Below the pieces are notes generated by a model, which was not told where the DNA came from, made no database searches, and saw only the letters and a program-made list of their open reading frames with translations. Shown piece by piece: positions 1 through 9,800 of a stretch of DNA of 64,000 nucleotides (positions within the stretch are counted from its first letter, which is position 1; each line of letters starts with the position of its first letter). The stretch is from Pedobacter nototheniae (lineage in GTDB: Bacteria; Bacteroidota; Bacteroidia; Sphingobacteriales; Sphingobacteriaceae), in assembly GCF_004335085.1 (NCBI RefSeq), contig NZ_RQRS01000026.1, positions 26,449-90,448 on the forward strand. The letters are read 5' to 3'. The position numbers were made by a program, and so were the translations under genes.

Positions 1-635
1 TCCCATACATCAATTGCCAAAAGTGGTGTACCTTTTACAGCGGCATTATCCATTAAAGGGTTATCTTGATTTGATGTACCAATGATTTTTAGCTTTCCTT
101 TATCAGAAATTAACCAAGCCCAACCAGAGCCAAATTGCCCTAGCGCCGCCTTTGTAAATTCAGCTTTAAACGCATCTATAGAGCCAAAGGTACTTTCAAT
201 TGCCGTTTTTAGTTTTCCTTGAGGAAGACCCGAAGGTGTAGGTTTCATGGATGCCCAGAAAAAATTATGATTCCATGCTCCGCCTGCATTGTTTCTTGCC
301 TTTGCCGACATGCCCGACACATGCGCAAAAAAATCTACAGCATTTTTATAATTTAAGTTTTCTGCCTTAATGGCTTCATTTATATTTTTAATATATGTTG
401 CGTGGTGTTTGGTGTAATGAATTTCCATTGTCATTGCATCAATATAAGGCTCTAATGCCGCATACGAATATGGCAAAGGATCTTGAGCAAAAATAAATGC
501 TTCTTTGTTTTTATCTCCGCTATCAACTTCGGTGGCAAATGCACTTAGTGGCAAGCCGCCGATACTACCTAAAGTTATTGCGCCTGCAGCAGTTAGGGTT
601 AATCCTATAAATTTTCTTCTTTCAATTGGTTCCAT
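1..635 (-). CDS. Superoxide dismutase (Fe/Mn), C-terminus cut by window edge
   Basis: Converts superoxide to hydrogen peroxide and oxygen. The frame is open from an ATG at 635 to base 1, giving 211 residues; roughly the last 30-40 are outside the window. Metal ligands are visible: His73 in EIHYTKHH, His123 in GGAWNHNFFW and Asp209 in AIDVW. The fourth (the His of the usual WEHAYY) falls just past the edge. Residues 5-34 carry ERRKFIG followed by a hydrophobic stretch ending in AFA, which looks like a twin-arginine export signal, so the enzyme probably folds with its metal in the cytoplasm and works in the periplasm. The gene is monocistronic as far as visible: a terminator at 729-762 separates it from the upstream operon. 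Family is certain; Fe versus Mn cannot be decided here. Confidence 0.95.
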   Translation of the reverse strand, partial: MEPIERRKFIGLTLTAAGAITLGSIGGLPLSAFATEVDSGDKNKEAFIFAQDPLPYSYAALEPYIDAMTMEIHYTKHHATYIKNINEAIKAENLNYKNAVDFFAHVSGMSAKARNNAGGAWNHNFFWASMKPTPSGLPQGKLKTAIESTFGSIDAFKAEFTKAALGQFGSGWAWLISDKGKLKIIGTSNQDNPLMDNAAVKGTPLLAIDVW

Positions 636-728
636 AATATATGTTCCATTAAATAAACTGGATGAAAATGCTTTATAATTAAAGATACAAACAAATGAGG
701 TTTTTAGTTTTCGCAATTTATTTAATGA

Positions 729-762
729 CAAAAAACCCAGGAAGCGCAATTGGCTCCCCGGG
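729..762 (-). terminator. Intrinsic terminator of the sigma/FAS1 operon
   Basis: Read on the minus strand, CCCGGGGAGC and GCTTCCTGGG (bases 762-753 and 745-736) pair over 10 bp with two G-T wobbles around a 7-base loop, followed directly by TTTTTT. It lies 17 bases past the stop of the IPT/NHL gene. The wobbles favour minus-strand function. It marks the end of the operon that starts with the ECF sigma factor. Confidence 0.85.
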
Positions 763-778
763 CTACCCAATAAAAAAA

Positions 779-2947
779 CTATTTCAAAAAGATCTTTCTA
801 ATGGCTTTATTCTCTGCATCTAAAACATAAATAGTTCCATCTTTATCAACTGCCATATCCTCCATTGATCCTATTTTTGCTTCATTAAATGAACCATTTG
901 CATATCCGTAAGATAATTTAAGTAAAGTAGAAACCTTTCTACTGTTGATATCAATTTCTCTGATGGCATAATTAAACCTATCTCCTGCAATTAATTTGCC
1001 TGTGCCATATAAAAATAAACCTCCAGAAATACTATTAAAAGCTGCTTGAGTTCCAATTCCATCATTATATGCGCCATCAGAGCTTCCAACAAAATAGCCT
1101 GTATTTACGCCGTCTGTGCCAATACGAGAAATAGCGTTATTGCTACTCGAACCAGAATCTACATAATAAAGATTTCCGGCGGCATCTACAGCACTATGCG
1201 CAATTGGCCAAAAAGGACCTACCACTTTTGAAAAAGCACCAGCAGTATTTACTTTATTCATACCTGCGTAAGCGCTAACAATATTTACCAAAAGGTTTCC
1301 AGCGTTATCAAACGTCATTAAACCTGGTGCAAAGCCCGAGGCATATACCGTATTCTGCCCAGTTGGAGTAATTTTTCTAATTTGGTTTCGACCGATGTCA
1401 GATACATAAATGTTATTCTGCTTATCGAGAATGATTCCGTAAGGGGTATCAAAAATTATATCGGCACCATTTGCCTGTAACGTACTAACCGTACCGCTAG
1501 CGGTAATCTTTTTCACCACATTGTTAGATCTATCCGTTACGTAAATATTCCCGTTGTTATCAATAGCTATTCCTGCCATAAAACGACCAAAAGTGTTGCT
1601 ATTTGGTCCGCCAGCTAACGTTTCTACTCCTGCCCTTCTAAATTGCTGTGGTGCAATGGCTTCCTGAGTGCCAACCATAACTTTTAAATCGCCTGTGGTT
1701 AATCCCGTTGGTGCATCCAACACCAAGCTATTTTCTGTCGCTGTTTTTACATTAGCCAATACGCCATTAAAATAAACTTTATTATTTGCCGCAATAGTAC
1801 TAAAGCCCGAACCTTTAATAGTAACAGTTGTGCCAGCCAAACCATTATCAGGACTAACTGAAGCAATACCTAAAGTTTGATCTTTAAATTGCGGTCCATC
1901 AACAGCCTGGTCGTTTACAATTACTCTTACAACTCCGCTGCCCGTACCGCCTGGAATTACAAGTTTTAATTCACTTTCAGTAGCGGATTGAATTGGAACT
2001 GAAACACCATTTATAAAAACCTTATTTTCATCTAATACAGTACTAAACAAAGCACCTGAAATGGTCATTTGTATATCTTTTGGTCCGCTGAGCGGGCTAA
2101 CAAACTGAATAGTTGGTGGTGCAACTACAGTAAATATGGGTCCGGTTGTTTTTTGTCCGTTTATATTTACCGATAAGGGGCCCGTTTTAACACCATCAGG
2201 CACAAGTACAATCAGTTGTTCTGTTGTGGCTTCTAAAACAGTGGCTGATGTTCCGTTAAAATCGACAATATTATCTGCTGCCAACTCTTCAAAGCCTATA
2301 CCCTTAATGGTTACTTTTGTGTTTTTGCCGCCACTTAAAGGTTTAATTGAGCTAATGGACTGATAGGTAAAATTCTGCCCTTTAGCTTCCTTTCCGTTAA
2401 CTTTTACCATTATTGGACCAAAGCCGGCATCCGCAGGAACTTCTGCAACAATTAAATTATCGGATACGCTTACAACCAAAGCGGCTTTACCATTAATAAA
2501 AACCGTAGCCGGACTGGTGGTACTGCTAAAGCCGGCGCCTGTAATTCTAATTTGAGAACCAGCTGGACCATTTGCTGGCAATACCGCTGTAATCGTTAAA
2601 TCCTGATAGGTGTAGGCACCAATATTAAAACTTTGCGCATCATATTTTAAGGCAAGTGCTCCTGTTGTTCCACCTTCGGGCATCCGAATAACTACGGCTT
2701 CGGTAGTGGCACTGATAACTTCAGCTGTTTTACCCGAAATGGTGGCAGAATATTTACTAAGATCTGTACCAAACCCTTTGCCGGTAATGGTAACCAGCGT
2801 ACCTGCATTACCACTATTTGGGTAATAGCTTTCTATTTTAAATGCTACCGCTACAGATTCAGTTTTATCTTTTTTGCAGGCACCGATGATGAGCATAAAA
2901 AATAGCATCAATCCGATACTTAAATTCCACTTATGTTTAATAATCAT
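779..2947 (-). CDS. IPT/TIG-repeat and NHL-repeat lipoprotein
   Basis: A 722-residue surface or periplasmic lipoprotein of unknown ligand. The signal peptide ends in a lipobox (LIIGACKKD, Cys about residue 24). Residues about 38-440 hold five IPT/TIG immunoglobulin-like domains, each with the YFNG/VFING-type strand and an A-GT-VTI-G-GF opening. Residues about 440-722 form an NHL-type propeller, with repeats such as GIAIDNNGNIYVTD, GIILDKQNNIYVSD and DMAVDKDGTIYVLD. This TIG-then-NHL layout is common in Bacteroidetes surface lipoproteins. It is the last gene of the operon, 17 bp after the Oar-like receptor and just before the terminator. A role in ligand or matrix binding beside the receptor is an inference. 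Confidence 0.9.
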   Translation of the reverse strand: MIIKHKWNLSIGLMLFFMLIIGACKKDKTESVAVAFKIESYYPNSGNAGTLVTITGKGFGTDLSKYSATISGKTAEVISATTEAVVIRMPEGGTTGALALKYDAQSFNIGAYTYQDLTITAVLPANGPAGSQIRITGAGFSSTTSPATVFINGKAALVVSVSDNLIVAEVPADAGFGPIMVKVNGKEAKGQNFTYQSISSIKPLSGGKNTKVTIKGIGFEELAADNIVDFNGTSATVLEATTEQLIVLVPDGVKTGPLSVNINGQKTTGPIFTVVAPPTIQFVSPLSGPKDIQMTISGALFSTVLDENKVFINGVSVPIQSATESELKLVIPGGTGSGVVRVIVNDQAVDGPQFKDQTLGIASVSPDNGLAGTTVTIKGSGFSTIAANNKVYFNGVLANVKTATENSLVLDAPTGLTTGDLKVMVGTQEAIAPQQFRRAGVETLAGGPNSNTFGRFMAGIAIDNNGNIYVTDRSNNVVKKITASGTVSTLQANGADIIFDTPYGIILDKQNNIYVSDIGRNQIRKITPTGQNTVYASGFAPGLMTFDNAGNLLVNIVSAYAGMNKVNTAGAFSKVVGPFWPIAHSAVDAAGNLYYVDSGSSSNNAISRIGTDGVNTGYFVGSSDGAYNDGIGTQAAFNSISGGLFLYGTGKLIAGDRFNYAIREIDINSRKVSTLLKLSYGYANGSFNEAKIGSMEDMAVDKDGTIYVLDAENKAIRKIFLK

Positions 2948-2964
2948 TTGATTTAATTTTTATG

Positions 2965-5900
2965 TTAAAAGCTATATCTTAAGCCCAGTTGCATTTGCGT
3001 TCTTGAACCGAAATAATCAATACTATATGGCTGGCCAGGGTTGCTGAAGGTAAATACAGGATAATTACCTGCATTTTGCTGTGGTGGAAACAATGTTGGC
3101 GTTAAACCCACACTGCTTGTTGAGTTAAATGTGTTTGGAGAGAAATACTGTATGCCCCAAGTTTTATTAATCAAATTGGTTAAATTTATAATATCTACAT
3201 TTAAACTTAACGATTGCGATTTAGCACTATTTACAAAAAGTTCATGCGCCAGGTGTAAATCTGCTTGTATATTCCATGGAGTACGCCCTTTATTACGCTC
3301 GGTAAAATTACCTCTTCTACTGCTTAAATACTCGTTTCCATCAATAAACTGGTTAAATGCTGCAGCTTGCTGTTCAGCGGTTTGCGTTGGCAGATCTTTA
3401 AAAAAACGAATGGCTTCTTCGCGTTGCGGAATATAAGCCAAACTTACTTGCTGCGATAAGCCTTGAATACTGCTGTTTACAATACCGTAACTAAACGGGC
3501 TGCCTGATTGTGCACTGAAGAATAAACTTGCGGTAGTTCTACCTGCCTTTTTCCACTCGTGGTTAAAGCTAATACTGGATACAATACGGTGGCGAGTATC
3601 GAAATTACTGTAGCTTAACGCTGGATTATTTGGTACCAAAGCTTGGTTTAACTGCCAATTACTTTCCATTGAATTACGCACACCGTTACTTAAATCTTTT
3701 GATTCTCCATAGGTATACGAAGCACTGATATTTAAAGCCTTAACAAATGTTTTAGCAATTGATCCGGTTAGGCTATAACGATAGCCCTGGCTGGTATTGC
3801 TTAACAGATATATGTTAGAAAAACGAGGATCAACTGTTCCACTGTAAACTGGTTGTTGTTTTTCTTTGTCGTAACCGTAATAAAGTGGGTTATCTTTAGT
3901 ATTTAGTTGCTGAAACAATACATCCTTTAAGCTTTTGGTATACATGCCTTCTGCAGTAAAGCGCCAATCGCCTTCTGTTTCGTAATCTATTCCTAAGCTG
4001 CCACGAAAAACCTGGGGCATTACAAAGCCATTATCAACCAAATCTATTTGTGTGCGCCCGCTATTTGGATTGTTAATTACGGCACCGTTTTGCTCAATAA
4101 AATTACCAATACCGTTAGGGCTTGGCTTAATGGCATCGCTACCTGCCGCAAAAGGCTGTTGGTCTGCTCTTTGATCAAAAGCACCAAAGTTATTTCCTGT
4201 ATTGTAATAAGCGTAGGCTAACCATGCAAAGGGAATCCGGCCGGTAAATAACCCTGCACCACCCCTTACAATTAGTTTCTGATTGCCCAATGCATCATAC
4301 CTGAAACCTAAACGTGGCGATAACTGAATTTTATTTAAAAACTTATTTTCTATCCTGTTTAGTGGTGTGTAAGTATAAGTATTACCAAAATTAGGATCGG
4401 CCATAATATCACGCACTTTATCACTCAGTTGTGGCATGGTTGGTAAATTCACTAAATCGGCTCGTAAACCTGGAGTAATACGCAGCTTATCACTAATTCT
4501 AATTTCATCCTGTAGGTATAAGCTGTACATGTTTACATTAAAATCGGCAGCAGGATTAGCCAATAAATAATCTCGGCTGTTATTGGTGTAATTGTAGCTG
4601 CCCCTAACACGATAAGGATTATTGCTTATAAAATCTTCAATACTTTGATAATCTACACGACCATTCCAAGCGTTAACAAAGCCATATTGTATATTATAAA
4701 GCTCATTATGAGTACCTATTAAAAACTTATGTCGGCCCTTTGTCCAATTTAAGTTTGCGGTAAATTCCCATGTTTTTTGCTTCATATTAAAAATACTCGC
4801 TTCTCTATCTGTTCCTAAATAAATGGTTGTACCGGGTGTACGCCCCATAATTTGAACCTGTGGTAAAGTGGGATCGCTTAAAGGATCACGGCTGTCGCTT
4901 ACATGAGTAAAGCCTACCAATAAATTACCCGAAAGCTCATTATTAAAACGGCTCTTTAATTCAGCTACAGTGCTGGTTTGATTATTTTCTTGCTGAAAAG
5001 CCATGCTGCTGAAACGGAAATCCTGTTGATCTCGATCCATGTGTGTGGCTTTACTAAAAATGGTATTATTTCTAATTGCCAGTTGATGTTTATCATTGAT
5101 GTTCCAATCTAGGCGGTTAAAAAACTTTTGTGATTTACTCCAGTTGGTATAAACACCTGCTGTACCAGCATCAAAAGTATTACCATAGCGGGTTTTTACA
5201 GCATTGCTAATTAAATCCGCATCGGCTATGCTAAGAATATGACTTGTTTCTTTTGTACCTACAAATAATTGTGTAGGATCTTGACGGTGGGTAATCTCTT
5301 CATTACTAAAAAAGAACAGTTTGTTTTTAATAATCGGGAAACCTATGCGGAAACCTGCTTGATAATCCTGAAAATCATTATTCATTTTACCAAGGCTACC
5401 AATGCGATCATTGCCTGTAATGGATGCATTGCGCCCAAAACCATAAACAGAGCCACTTACTTTATTGGTACCACTTCGGGTTACGGCATTTACCGAGCCT
5501 CCTGTAAAGTTCCCTATTTTAACATCAAACGGAGCCAGATAAACCTGCATATCTTCGATGGCATCTAAAGAAACGGGGTTGGTTCTGGTGCTACTGCCAT
5601 TCATGCCCGATGTACCTGTTTGACCGCCTAGCGAGGGACTAAAACCTATGGCATCGTTATTTACCGCACCATCAATGGTTACGTTGTTGTAACGAAAGTT
5701 GGTACCACCAAAACTATTATCACGGCTTCCTTGAGGTGTTAAACGGGTAATATCTGTAATGCTGCGATTAATGGTTGGCATGTTTTTAACCTGCTCGGCA
5801 CTAATATTTTTGCCTGTTCCATAATTATCAGCTTTTTGTTTTGGTTTACTTCTGCCTGATACCACTACTGTGCTAAGCTCTTGTGCATCCTCTTGCAGCA

Positions 5901-6279
5901 CAAAATTTACCTGCTGACTGCCACCTAAACGAACGGAAATATCATTAAGTATTTCGGTTTTAAGTCCCATTGTAGAAACAGTTAAGGTATAAGGAGCGCC
6001 GATTCTTAAATTATTTAAAAAGTAGCGGCCATCTTTATCTGCAGAAATTGCATAGCGGGTACCCGATGGAGTATGAACTGCTACAACTGTTGCACCAGGA
6101 ATTGCCACGCCCTTTGCATCTTTAACTTGGCCCGTTAATGAGCCGCTTGTTTCTTGCGCTATACCGTAAAAAGAAGTTAGTATTAAAGCGCATATTACAA
6201 TAATTTTAACCCCTACTTTATGCAGCTGCGCTAATACACTGTGCAAAAAGACGGGTGTTGAATATATAATTTTCTTCAT
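2965..6279 (-). CDS. Oar-like TonB-dependent receptor
   Basis: An 1104-residue outer-membrane receptor. After an N-terminal membrane segment (about residues 20-42, ending near GIAQ) comes a carboxypeptidase-regulatory domain (about 45-130; GSLTGQVKDAKGVAIPGATV). A plug domain follows, with an unusually Oar-like run of NVTIDGAVNNDAIG and a TGGSVNAVTRSGTNK segment. The rest is a long 22-strand-type barrel ending in the aromatic LGLRYSF. It lacks the STN domain seen in the other receptor of this operon and has no SusD gene beside it. The Oar family was named from Myxococcus; in Bacteroidetes such proteins move or secrete varied cargo. It sits between the FAS1 genes and the IPT/NHL gene, so it is probably co-expressed with both. 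Substrate unknown. Confidence 0.92.
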   Translation of the reverse strand: MKKIIYSTPVFLHSVLAQLHKVGVKIIVICALILTSFYGIAQETSGSLTGQVKDAKGVAIPGATVVAVHTPSGTRYAISADKDGRYFLNNLRIGAPYTLTVSTMGLKTEILNDISVRLGGSQQVNFVLQEDAQELSTVVVSGRSKPKQKADNYGTGKNISAEQVKNMPTINRSITDITRLTPQGSRDNSFGGTNFRYNNVTIDGAVNNDAIGFSPSLGGQTGTSGMNGSSTRTNPVSLDAIEDMQVYLAPFDVKIGNFTGGSVNAVTRSGTNKVSGSVYGFGRNASITGNDRIGSLGKMNNDFQDYQAGFRIGFPIIKNKLFFFSNEEITHRQDPTQLFVGTKETSHILSIADADLISNAVKTRYGNTFDAGTAGVYTNWSKSQKFFNRLDWNINDKHQLAIRNNTIFSKATHMDRDQQDFRFSSMAFQQENNQTSTVAELKSRFNNELSGNLLVGFTHVSDSRDPLSDPTLPQVQIMGRTPGTTIYLGTDREASIFNMKQKTWEFTANLNWTKGRHKFLIGTHNELYNIQYGFVNAWNGRVDYQSIEDFISNNPYRVRGSYNYTNNSRDYLLANPAADFNVNMYSLYLQDEIRISDKLRITPGLRADLVNLPTMPQLSDKVRDIMADPNFGNTYTYTPLNRIENKFLNKIQLSPRLGFRYDALGNQKLIVRGGAGLFTGRIPFAWLAYAYYNTGNNFGAFDQRADQQPFAAGSDAIKPSPNGIGNFIEQNGAVINNPNSGRTQIDLVDNGFVMPQVFRGSLGIDYETEGDWRFTAEGMYTKSLKDVLFQQLNTKDNPLYYGYDKEKQQPVYSGTVDPRFSNIYLLSNTSQGYRYSLTGSIAKTFVKALNISASYTYGESKDLSNGVRNSMESNWQLNQALVPNNPALSYSNFDTRHRIVSSISFNHEWKKAGRTTASLFFSAQSGSPFSYGIVNSSIQGLSQQVSLAYIPQREEAIRFFKDLPTQTAEQQAAAFNQFIDGNEYLSSRRGNFTERNKGRTPWNIQADLHLAHELFVNSAKSQSLSLNVDIINLTNLINKTWGIQYFSPNTFNSTSSVGLTPTLFPPQQNAGNYPVFTFSNPGQPYSIDYFGSRTQMQLGLRYSF

Positions 6280-6312
6280 CAGTTTAATTTTAATTATTTG
6301 CGATTTAGCTTC

Positions 6313-7320
6313 TTATTGAGTAATTCGCAAAGCAGCATCTATAATGTGTAATACACCATTACCCGCCAGGATATCTTGTTTAACTAATTTTACATTTGTT
6401 GTATTTCCAATTCCCTTTAACGTTATTCCATTAAAACTCCCGGGTGCGCTGGGGTCTGGTGTTAGCGTTATGGAAACCGAATTACCATCGAGCATGGCCT
6501 GGCGGCTGGTGTTTGTAGATCCCGTACTTAAGATATAATCATAAATAAAGCGTCTATCTTTCACAATGTGATAGTTTACTAAACGCTTTAACACATCTTT
6601 ATCAGTATTATTAATTTGCTCTAAACTCGTGTAGCCCATCGCTTGCATTGCTTGGTTATTAGGTGCAAAAATGGTGTAAGGTCCTGTTTCATTTACCGTT
6701 TGCAATAGGCCCGAATTTTTTAAAGCTTGTGTAAACAGTGTGATACTGGATTCTGCTGAGACTGCATCGCTCAGTAAATCGTGCAAATATGGGGTTAGCA
6801 AACGATCAATTACCTGAATTAATCCGTTTGATGCCGGGATGTTCTGCGATATAATTCGTGAGCCATTTATTGTTAATACGGTATCTTTTCCCTTTATCCA
6901 ATGTGTTGCGTATAATTTACCACCACGAGAGCGGATTTCCTGATTAAACAGGAAAGGCAATTTATTAAGTTCATATTTCCCATCAAGCGTATGGTAATAA
7001 GCAATACGAGAAATGATGGTTGGGTTCGCCGTTAAAACGCTAACTGGGTTGGGATAACCTGCCTTATTAAAAGCCTCATCAGAAGGCACTAAAGCTGTAT
7101 ATGGCCCGGTTCCATCTTGCAAATCTTTATCCAAACCACTTCGTTTTAAAGCGGCGCTAAAAGCAGAAAGATTAAAGTTATCGGTTATAACAAGGTTAAT
7201 TTTATTGTTATCGTAATTGCTTAGCTTATTATCATCTTTACTACACCCGGCACCCAAAATGGCTACCAGCAATAAAGAAAATAAGCTGTTCTTTTTATAT
7301 AGATTAATTTGCTGTGCCAT
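6313..7320 (-). CDS. Fasciclin (FAS1) domain lipoprotein, two domains
   Basis: A 335-residue lipoprotein with lipobox LGAGCSKDDN (Cys near residue 26). Two FAS1 domains follow, about residues 45-180 and 185-333. Each has the family's H1 signature (GPYTALVPSDEAFNKAG and GPYTIFAPNNQAMQAMG) and H2-like end (ASNGLIQVIDRLLTP and GNGVLHIIDAAL). The YH motif also appears (YYHTLDG, NYHIVKD). FAS1 domains mediate adhesion to protein or carbohydrate partners in many organisms. This is the third of three consecutive FAS1 lipoproteins, 3 bp after the previous one, so translational coupling is likely. The ligand is unknown. Confidence 0.92.
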   Translation of the reverse strand: MAQQINLYKKNSLFSLLLVAILGAGCSKDDNKLSNYDNNKINLVITDNFNLSAFSAALKRSGLDKDLQDGTGPYTALVPSDEAFNKAGYPNPVSVLTANPTIISRIAYYHTLDGKYELNKLPFLFNQEIRSRGGKLYATHWIKGKDTVLTINGSRIISQNIPASNGLIQVIDRLLTPYLHDLLSDAVSAESSITLFTQALKNSGLLQTVNETGPYTIFAPNNQAMQAMGYTSLEQINNTDKDVLKRLVNYHIVKDRRFIYDYILSTGSTNTSRQAMLDGNSVSITLTPDPSAPGSFNGITLKGIGNTTNVKLVKQDILAGNGVLHIIDAALRITQ

Positions 7321-7323
7321 GTT

Positions 7324-8661
7324 TTATTTTAATTTAAATCCTTTAGGAAAAAGCAATCTATCTACCACGTGTATGGGCCCATTTAAGGTATTAATATCAC
7401 CATCTATAACTGTAGCAGCTGGAAACTCGGAGCCTTTAACCTTTAATTGAGACGTATTATTGTTTACAGAAAATTCTAAAGGCATTTTATAAGCATACTC
7501 TAGGGTTACGTTTCCGCCGGCATTTACCAGGTAATTATTAAGTGCAGGATTTAAAACGTTGCTGTAAAAAACTGTTGCATTATTAATAGCTTTATCTCCG
7601 TTGGGAGAAGCAGGTTGAACAATTCTACCCCAGTTGCGGTGGTAATTATATACGGTATCCATAGGGTAGCCGCCTGCTGCCTGATAAATACCATCATCAA
7701 AAAAAACAGTGGAGGCACTGCGTTTATTAAACTCTACTACATCAGCAGCGGTTTGAAAGCCTGCTTTATGGAAAGCTTCATCCGTTGGAGCAAATAATGT
7801 AGATACCGTTATGTTTGGCCCAATGTAGCCCTGATATATCGGCGGATTAATTCCCCAATCTTTTTTGTAAAACAGACGTCTGGAAGCATAATCTCTCATT
7901 ATATCCTCATCCTCTATTACTACGCCAAATAAGGCTTCAATATCGGCACTAATTTTAGTCAGAAACATTTCGTCTGTTAAGCGCTGCGACTCGATGAATA
8001 TGGTAAATCTGCCATCAGCTTTTAAAGCCTCAAGTATAGTCTTATCTGGTTTTTGAATGGTTTTTTCTATCAAGTAAACGCCACCATTTGTTGCTGGCAA
8101 ATAATTAGCTTTACCTACATTTTTACCGTTCATTAAAAGGTCATCACCTTTTAGGGCTACATAATGTTTGTAATAATAATCATCATAACCTGTTGTACCC
8201 TGAGCATTACCTTCATAATATGGCAAATATAAACCTAGGTGTGTTAGCAGTGTTTTAACAATAAAATTATCGTTTCTTAGCTTCAGTTCTTCTTTAGTAA
8301 TATAACCTATAGTGGTGTAAAACATCATTAAGCTATCAAGCTCGGCAACAGGCATTTGGTTTATTACACTTGCTGTTAATCCCGCAGCTTGCATAGCGGC
8401 ATCATTAGGTGCAAAAACCGTGAATACAAGCTTATTACTATTTTGTTTAAGTACATTTTTGATGTTGCTTTTTTGCCATGCGGTGTAATAGAGTTTTGCT
8501 GGCGATGCAGCCAATAATTCATCTACAGTTTGTGTGGCATTATTTTGAAAAGGAATCTGAGCACCTTCCGGATCAGGCAAAAATTCTGTTTTAGAGCAAG
8601 CACTTAATAAAAACATACTTACCAACAGCATTGCCGAACCTAGTTTTTTTAAATTTCTCAT
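7324..8661 (-). CDS. Fasciclin (FAS1) domain lipoprotein, divergent second domain
   Basis: A 445-residue lipoprotein with lipobox LLSACSKTEF (Cys about residue 22). The first FAS1 domain spans about residues 45-205 (VFTVFAPNDAAMQAAG ... ATNGGVYLIEKTI). A longer, divergent second domain spans about 210-440, with FTIFIESQRLTDEM near its start, STLFAPTDEAFHKAG further on, and NTLNGPIHVVDRLLFP at the end. The second unit carries an insertion relative to the usual FAS1 length of about 140 residues. It sits 16 bp after the first FAS1 gene and 3 bp before the third. Cell-surface binding is inferred from the family and the neighbours. Confidence 0.9.
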   Translation of the reverse strand: MRNLKKLGSAMLLVSMFLLSACSKTEFLPDPEGAQIPFQNNATQTVDELLAASPAKLYYTAWQKSNIKNVLKQNSNKLVFTVFAPNDAAMQAAGLTASVINQMPVAELDSLMMFYTTIGYITKEELKLRNDNFIVKTLLTHLGLYLPYYEGNAQGTTGYDDYYYKHYVALKGDDLLMNGKNVGKANYLPATNGGVYLIEKTIQKPDKTILEALKADGRFTIFIESQRLTDEMFLTKISADIEALFGVVIEDEDIMRDYASRRLFYKKDWGINPPIYQGYIGPNITVSTLFAPTDEAFHKAGFQTAADVVEFNKRSASTVFFDDGIYQAAGGYPMDTVYNYHRNWGRIVQPASPNGDKAINNATVFYSNVLNPALNNYLVNAGGNVTLEYAYKMPLEFSVNNNTSQLKVKGSEFPAATVIDGDINTLNGPIHVVDRLLFPKGFKLK

Positions 8662-8677
8662 ATTTATTTATGATATA

Positions 8678-9787
8678 TTATTTCTTAATTGCTTGATCTG
8701 GGGTAACCAATCCATCAATTAAATGATGAATTACCCCATTACTGCATACATTATCATTTTTGGCTGGTAAATCGCTTGTTACGGTTTTCACAATAACATC
8801 GCTAAAAGATGATCCGGTGCGAAGGGTAAGACCATAATAACTTGTGCTAACATTTGCCCTGTAACTCCCAAAATTCATATAGTAATTGCTGTTGTGTAGA
8901 TAGTAGTTATAAGCCCCATTGGCATTGATAATGGCAAATGCTTCCGAATCTGAAATAAAGAAATGCCTATCATACAAAAGGTAAGCGCCAAAAAGTAAAT
9001 CGCCGATGTATTTACTTGGATCCATAGCGTTTAAAGATGCTTCGGTAATGCCTACATTTTCTAACGCCGTATTATTCGGTGCAAAAATTGTAAATTGTGC
9101 ATTTGTATTGAGCTGATCCCATAGGTTAAACTTTTTTAAGCCTTTTACAAAAACGCTGTAATCTGCATGTTCAGCTAACCATTGCTGCGTAGTTTTTTTA
9201 AAATTAGGCTTCATTACCCCATATAAAAGGTGTAAAATGCCATTGGCTAAAACCACATCCTTACGGTTAACTTTTATACCACTAAAATAAAGGTCGTTTT
9301 CAGGATTTGGATTATTGGGATAGTTTGATGCTAGTGTAGCATAAAGTTCAGTTCCTTCTAAAGTAGCATAACGCACATCAACACCGTTATTTGGAATATC
9401 GCTTAACCTTAATTTGCGGGGCAAAACATGGTAACCAATTACTTTTCTAAGGCTATCTACATTCATTTTATCGAAATCTGCTGCATTAAAAATGCCCAGT
9501 GCATTAAAAGCCGCATCTGATGGGGCTAGAATGGTAAAAGGGCCTTCGCCATTTAATTTATCTACATAACCCACCTTTTTAAGTGCTGCATAAAATAAAT
9601 TCATTTCATAATTATTCTTTATGAAATCACTTGCCGGGCGGAGGTTCTCATTGGGTAAGGGCACCGATAAGTCATCGTGCTTACAACCAGCAAAAAACAG
9701 AAATTGTAAAGCCATTGCCCATACAAAAAGTGCCCTACCCTTTAGCAAAACTGTATTGTTATGATTGAAATTGTTTAGTTTTTTCAT
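8678..9787 (-). CDS. Fasciclin (FAS1) domain lipoprotein
   Basis: A lipoprotein of about 369 residues with lipobox LFFAGCKHDD. Two FAS1 domains are visible: residues about 45-190 (GPFTILAPSDAAFNALG, YHVLPRK, ANGILHLLYGVM) and about 195-365 (AQFTIFAPNNTALENVG, SNGVIHHLIDGLVTP). Start choice: the frame is open to an ATG at 9820, but that would overlap the upstream gene by 20 bases. ATGs at 9796 (MISMKK) or 9787 (MKKLNN) lie just after the upstream stop at 9801 and give a normal lipoprotein signal, so I use 9787. It is the first of three FAS1 genes and follows two DUF4397-like genes in the same operon. Confidence 0.9.
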   Translation of the reverse strand: MKKLNNFNHNNTVLLKGRALFVWAMALQFLFFAGCKHDDLSVPLPNENLRPASDFIKNNYEMNLFYAALKKVGYVDKLNGEGPFTILAPSDAAFNALGIFNAADFDKMNVDSLRKVIGYHVLPRKLRLSDIPNNGVDVRYATLEGTELYATLASNYPNNPNPENDLYFSGIKVNRKDVVLANGILHLLYGVMKPNFKKTTQQWLAEHADYSVFVKGLKKFNLWDQLNTNAQFTIFAPNNTALENVGITEASLNAMDPSKYIGDLLFGAYLLYDRHFFISDSEAFAIINANGAYNYYLHNSNYYMNFGSYRANVSTSYYGLTLRTGSSFSDVIVKTVTSDLPAKNDNVCSNGVIHHLIDGLVTPDQAIKK

Positions 9788-9800
9788 TGAAATCATGTTT

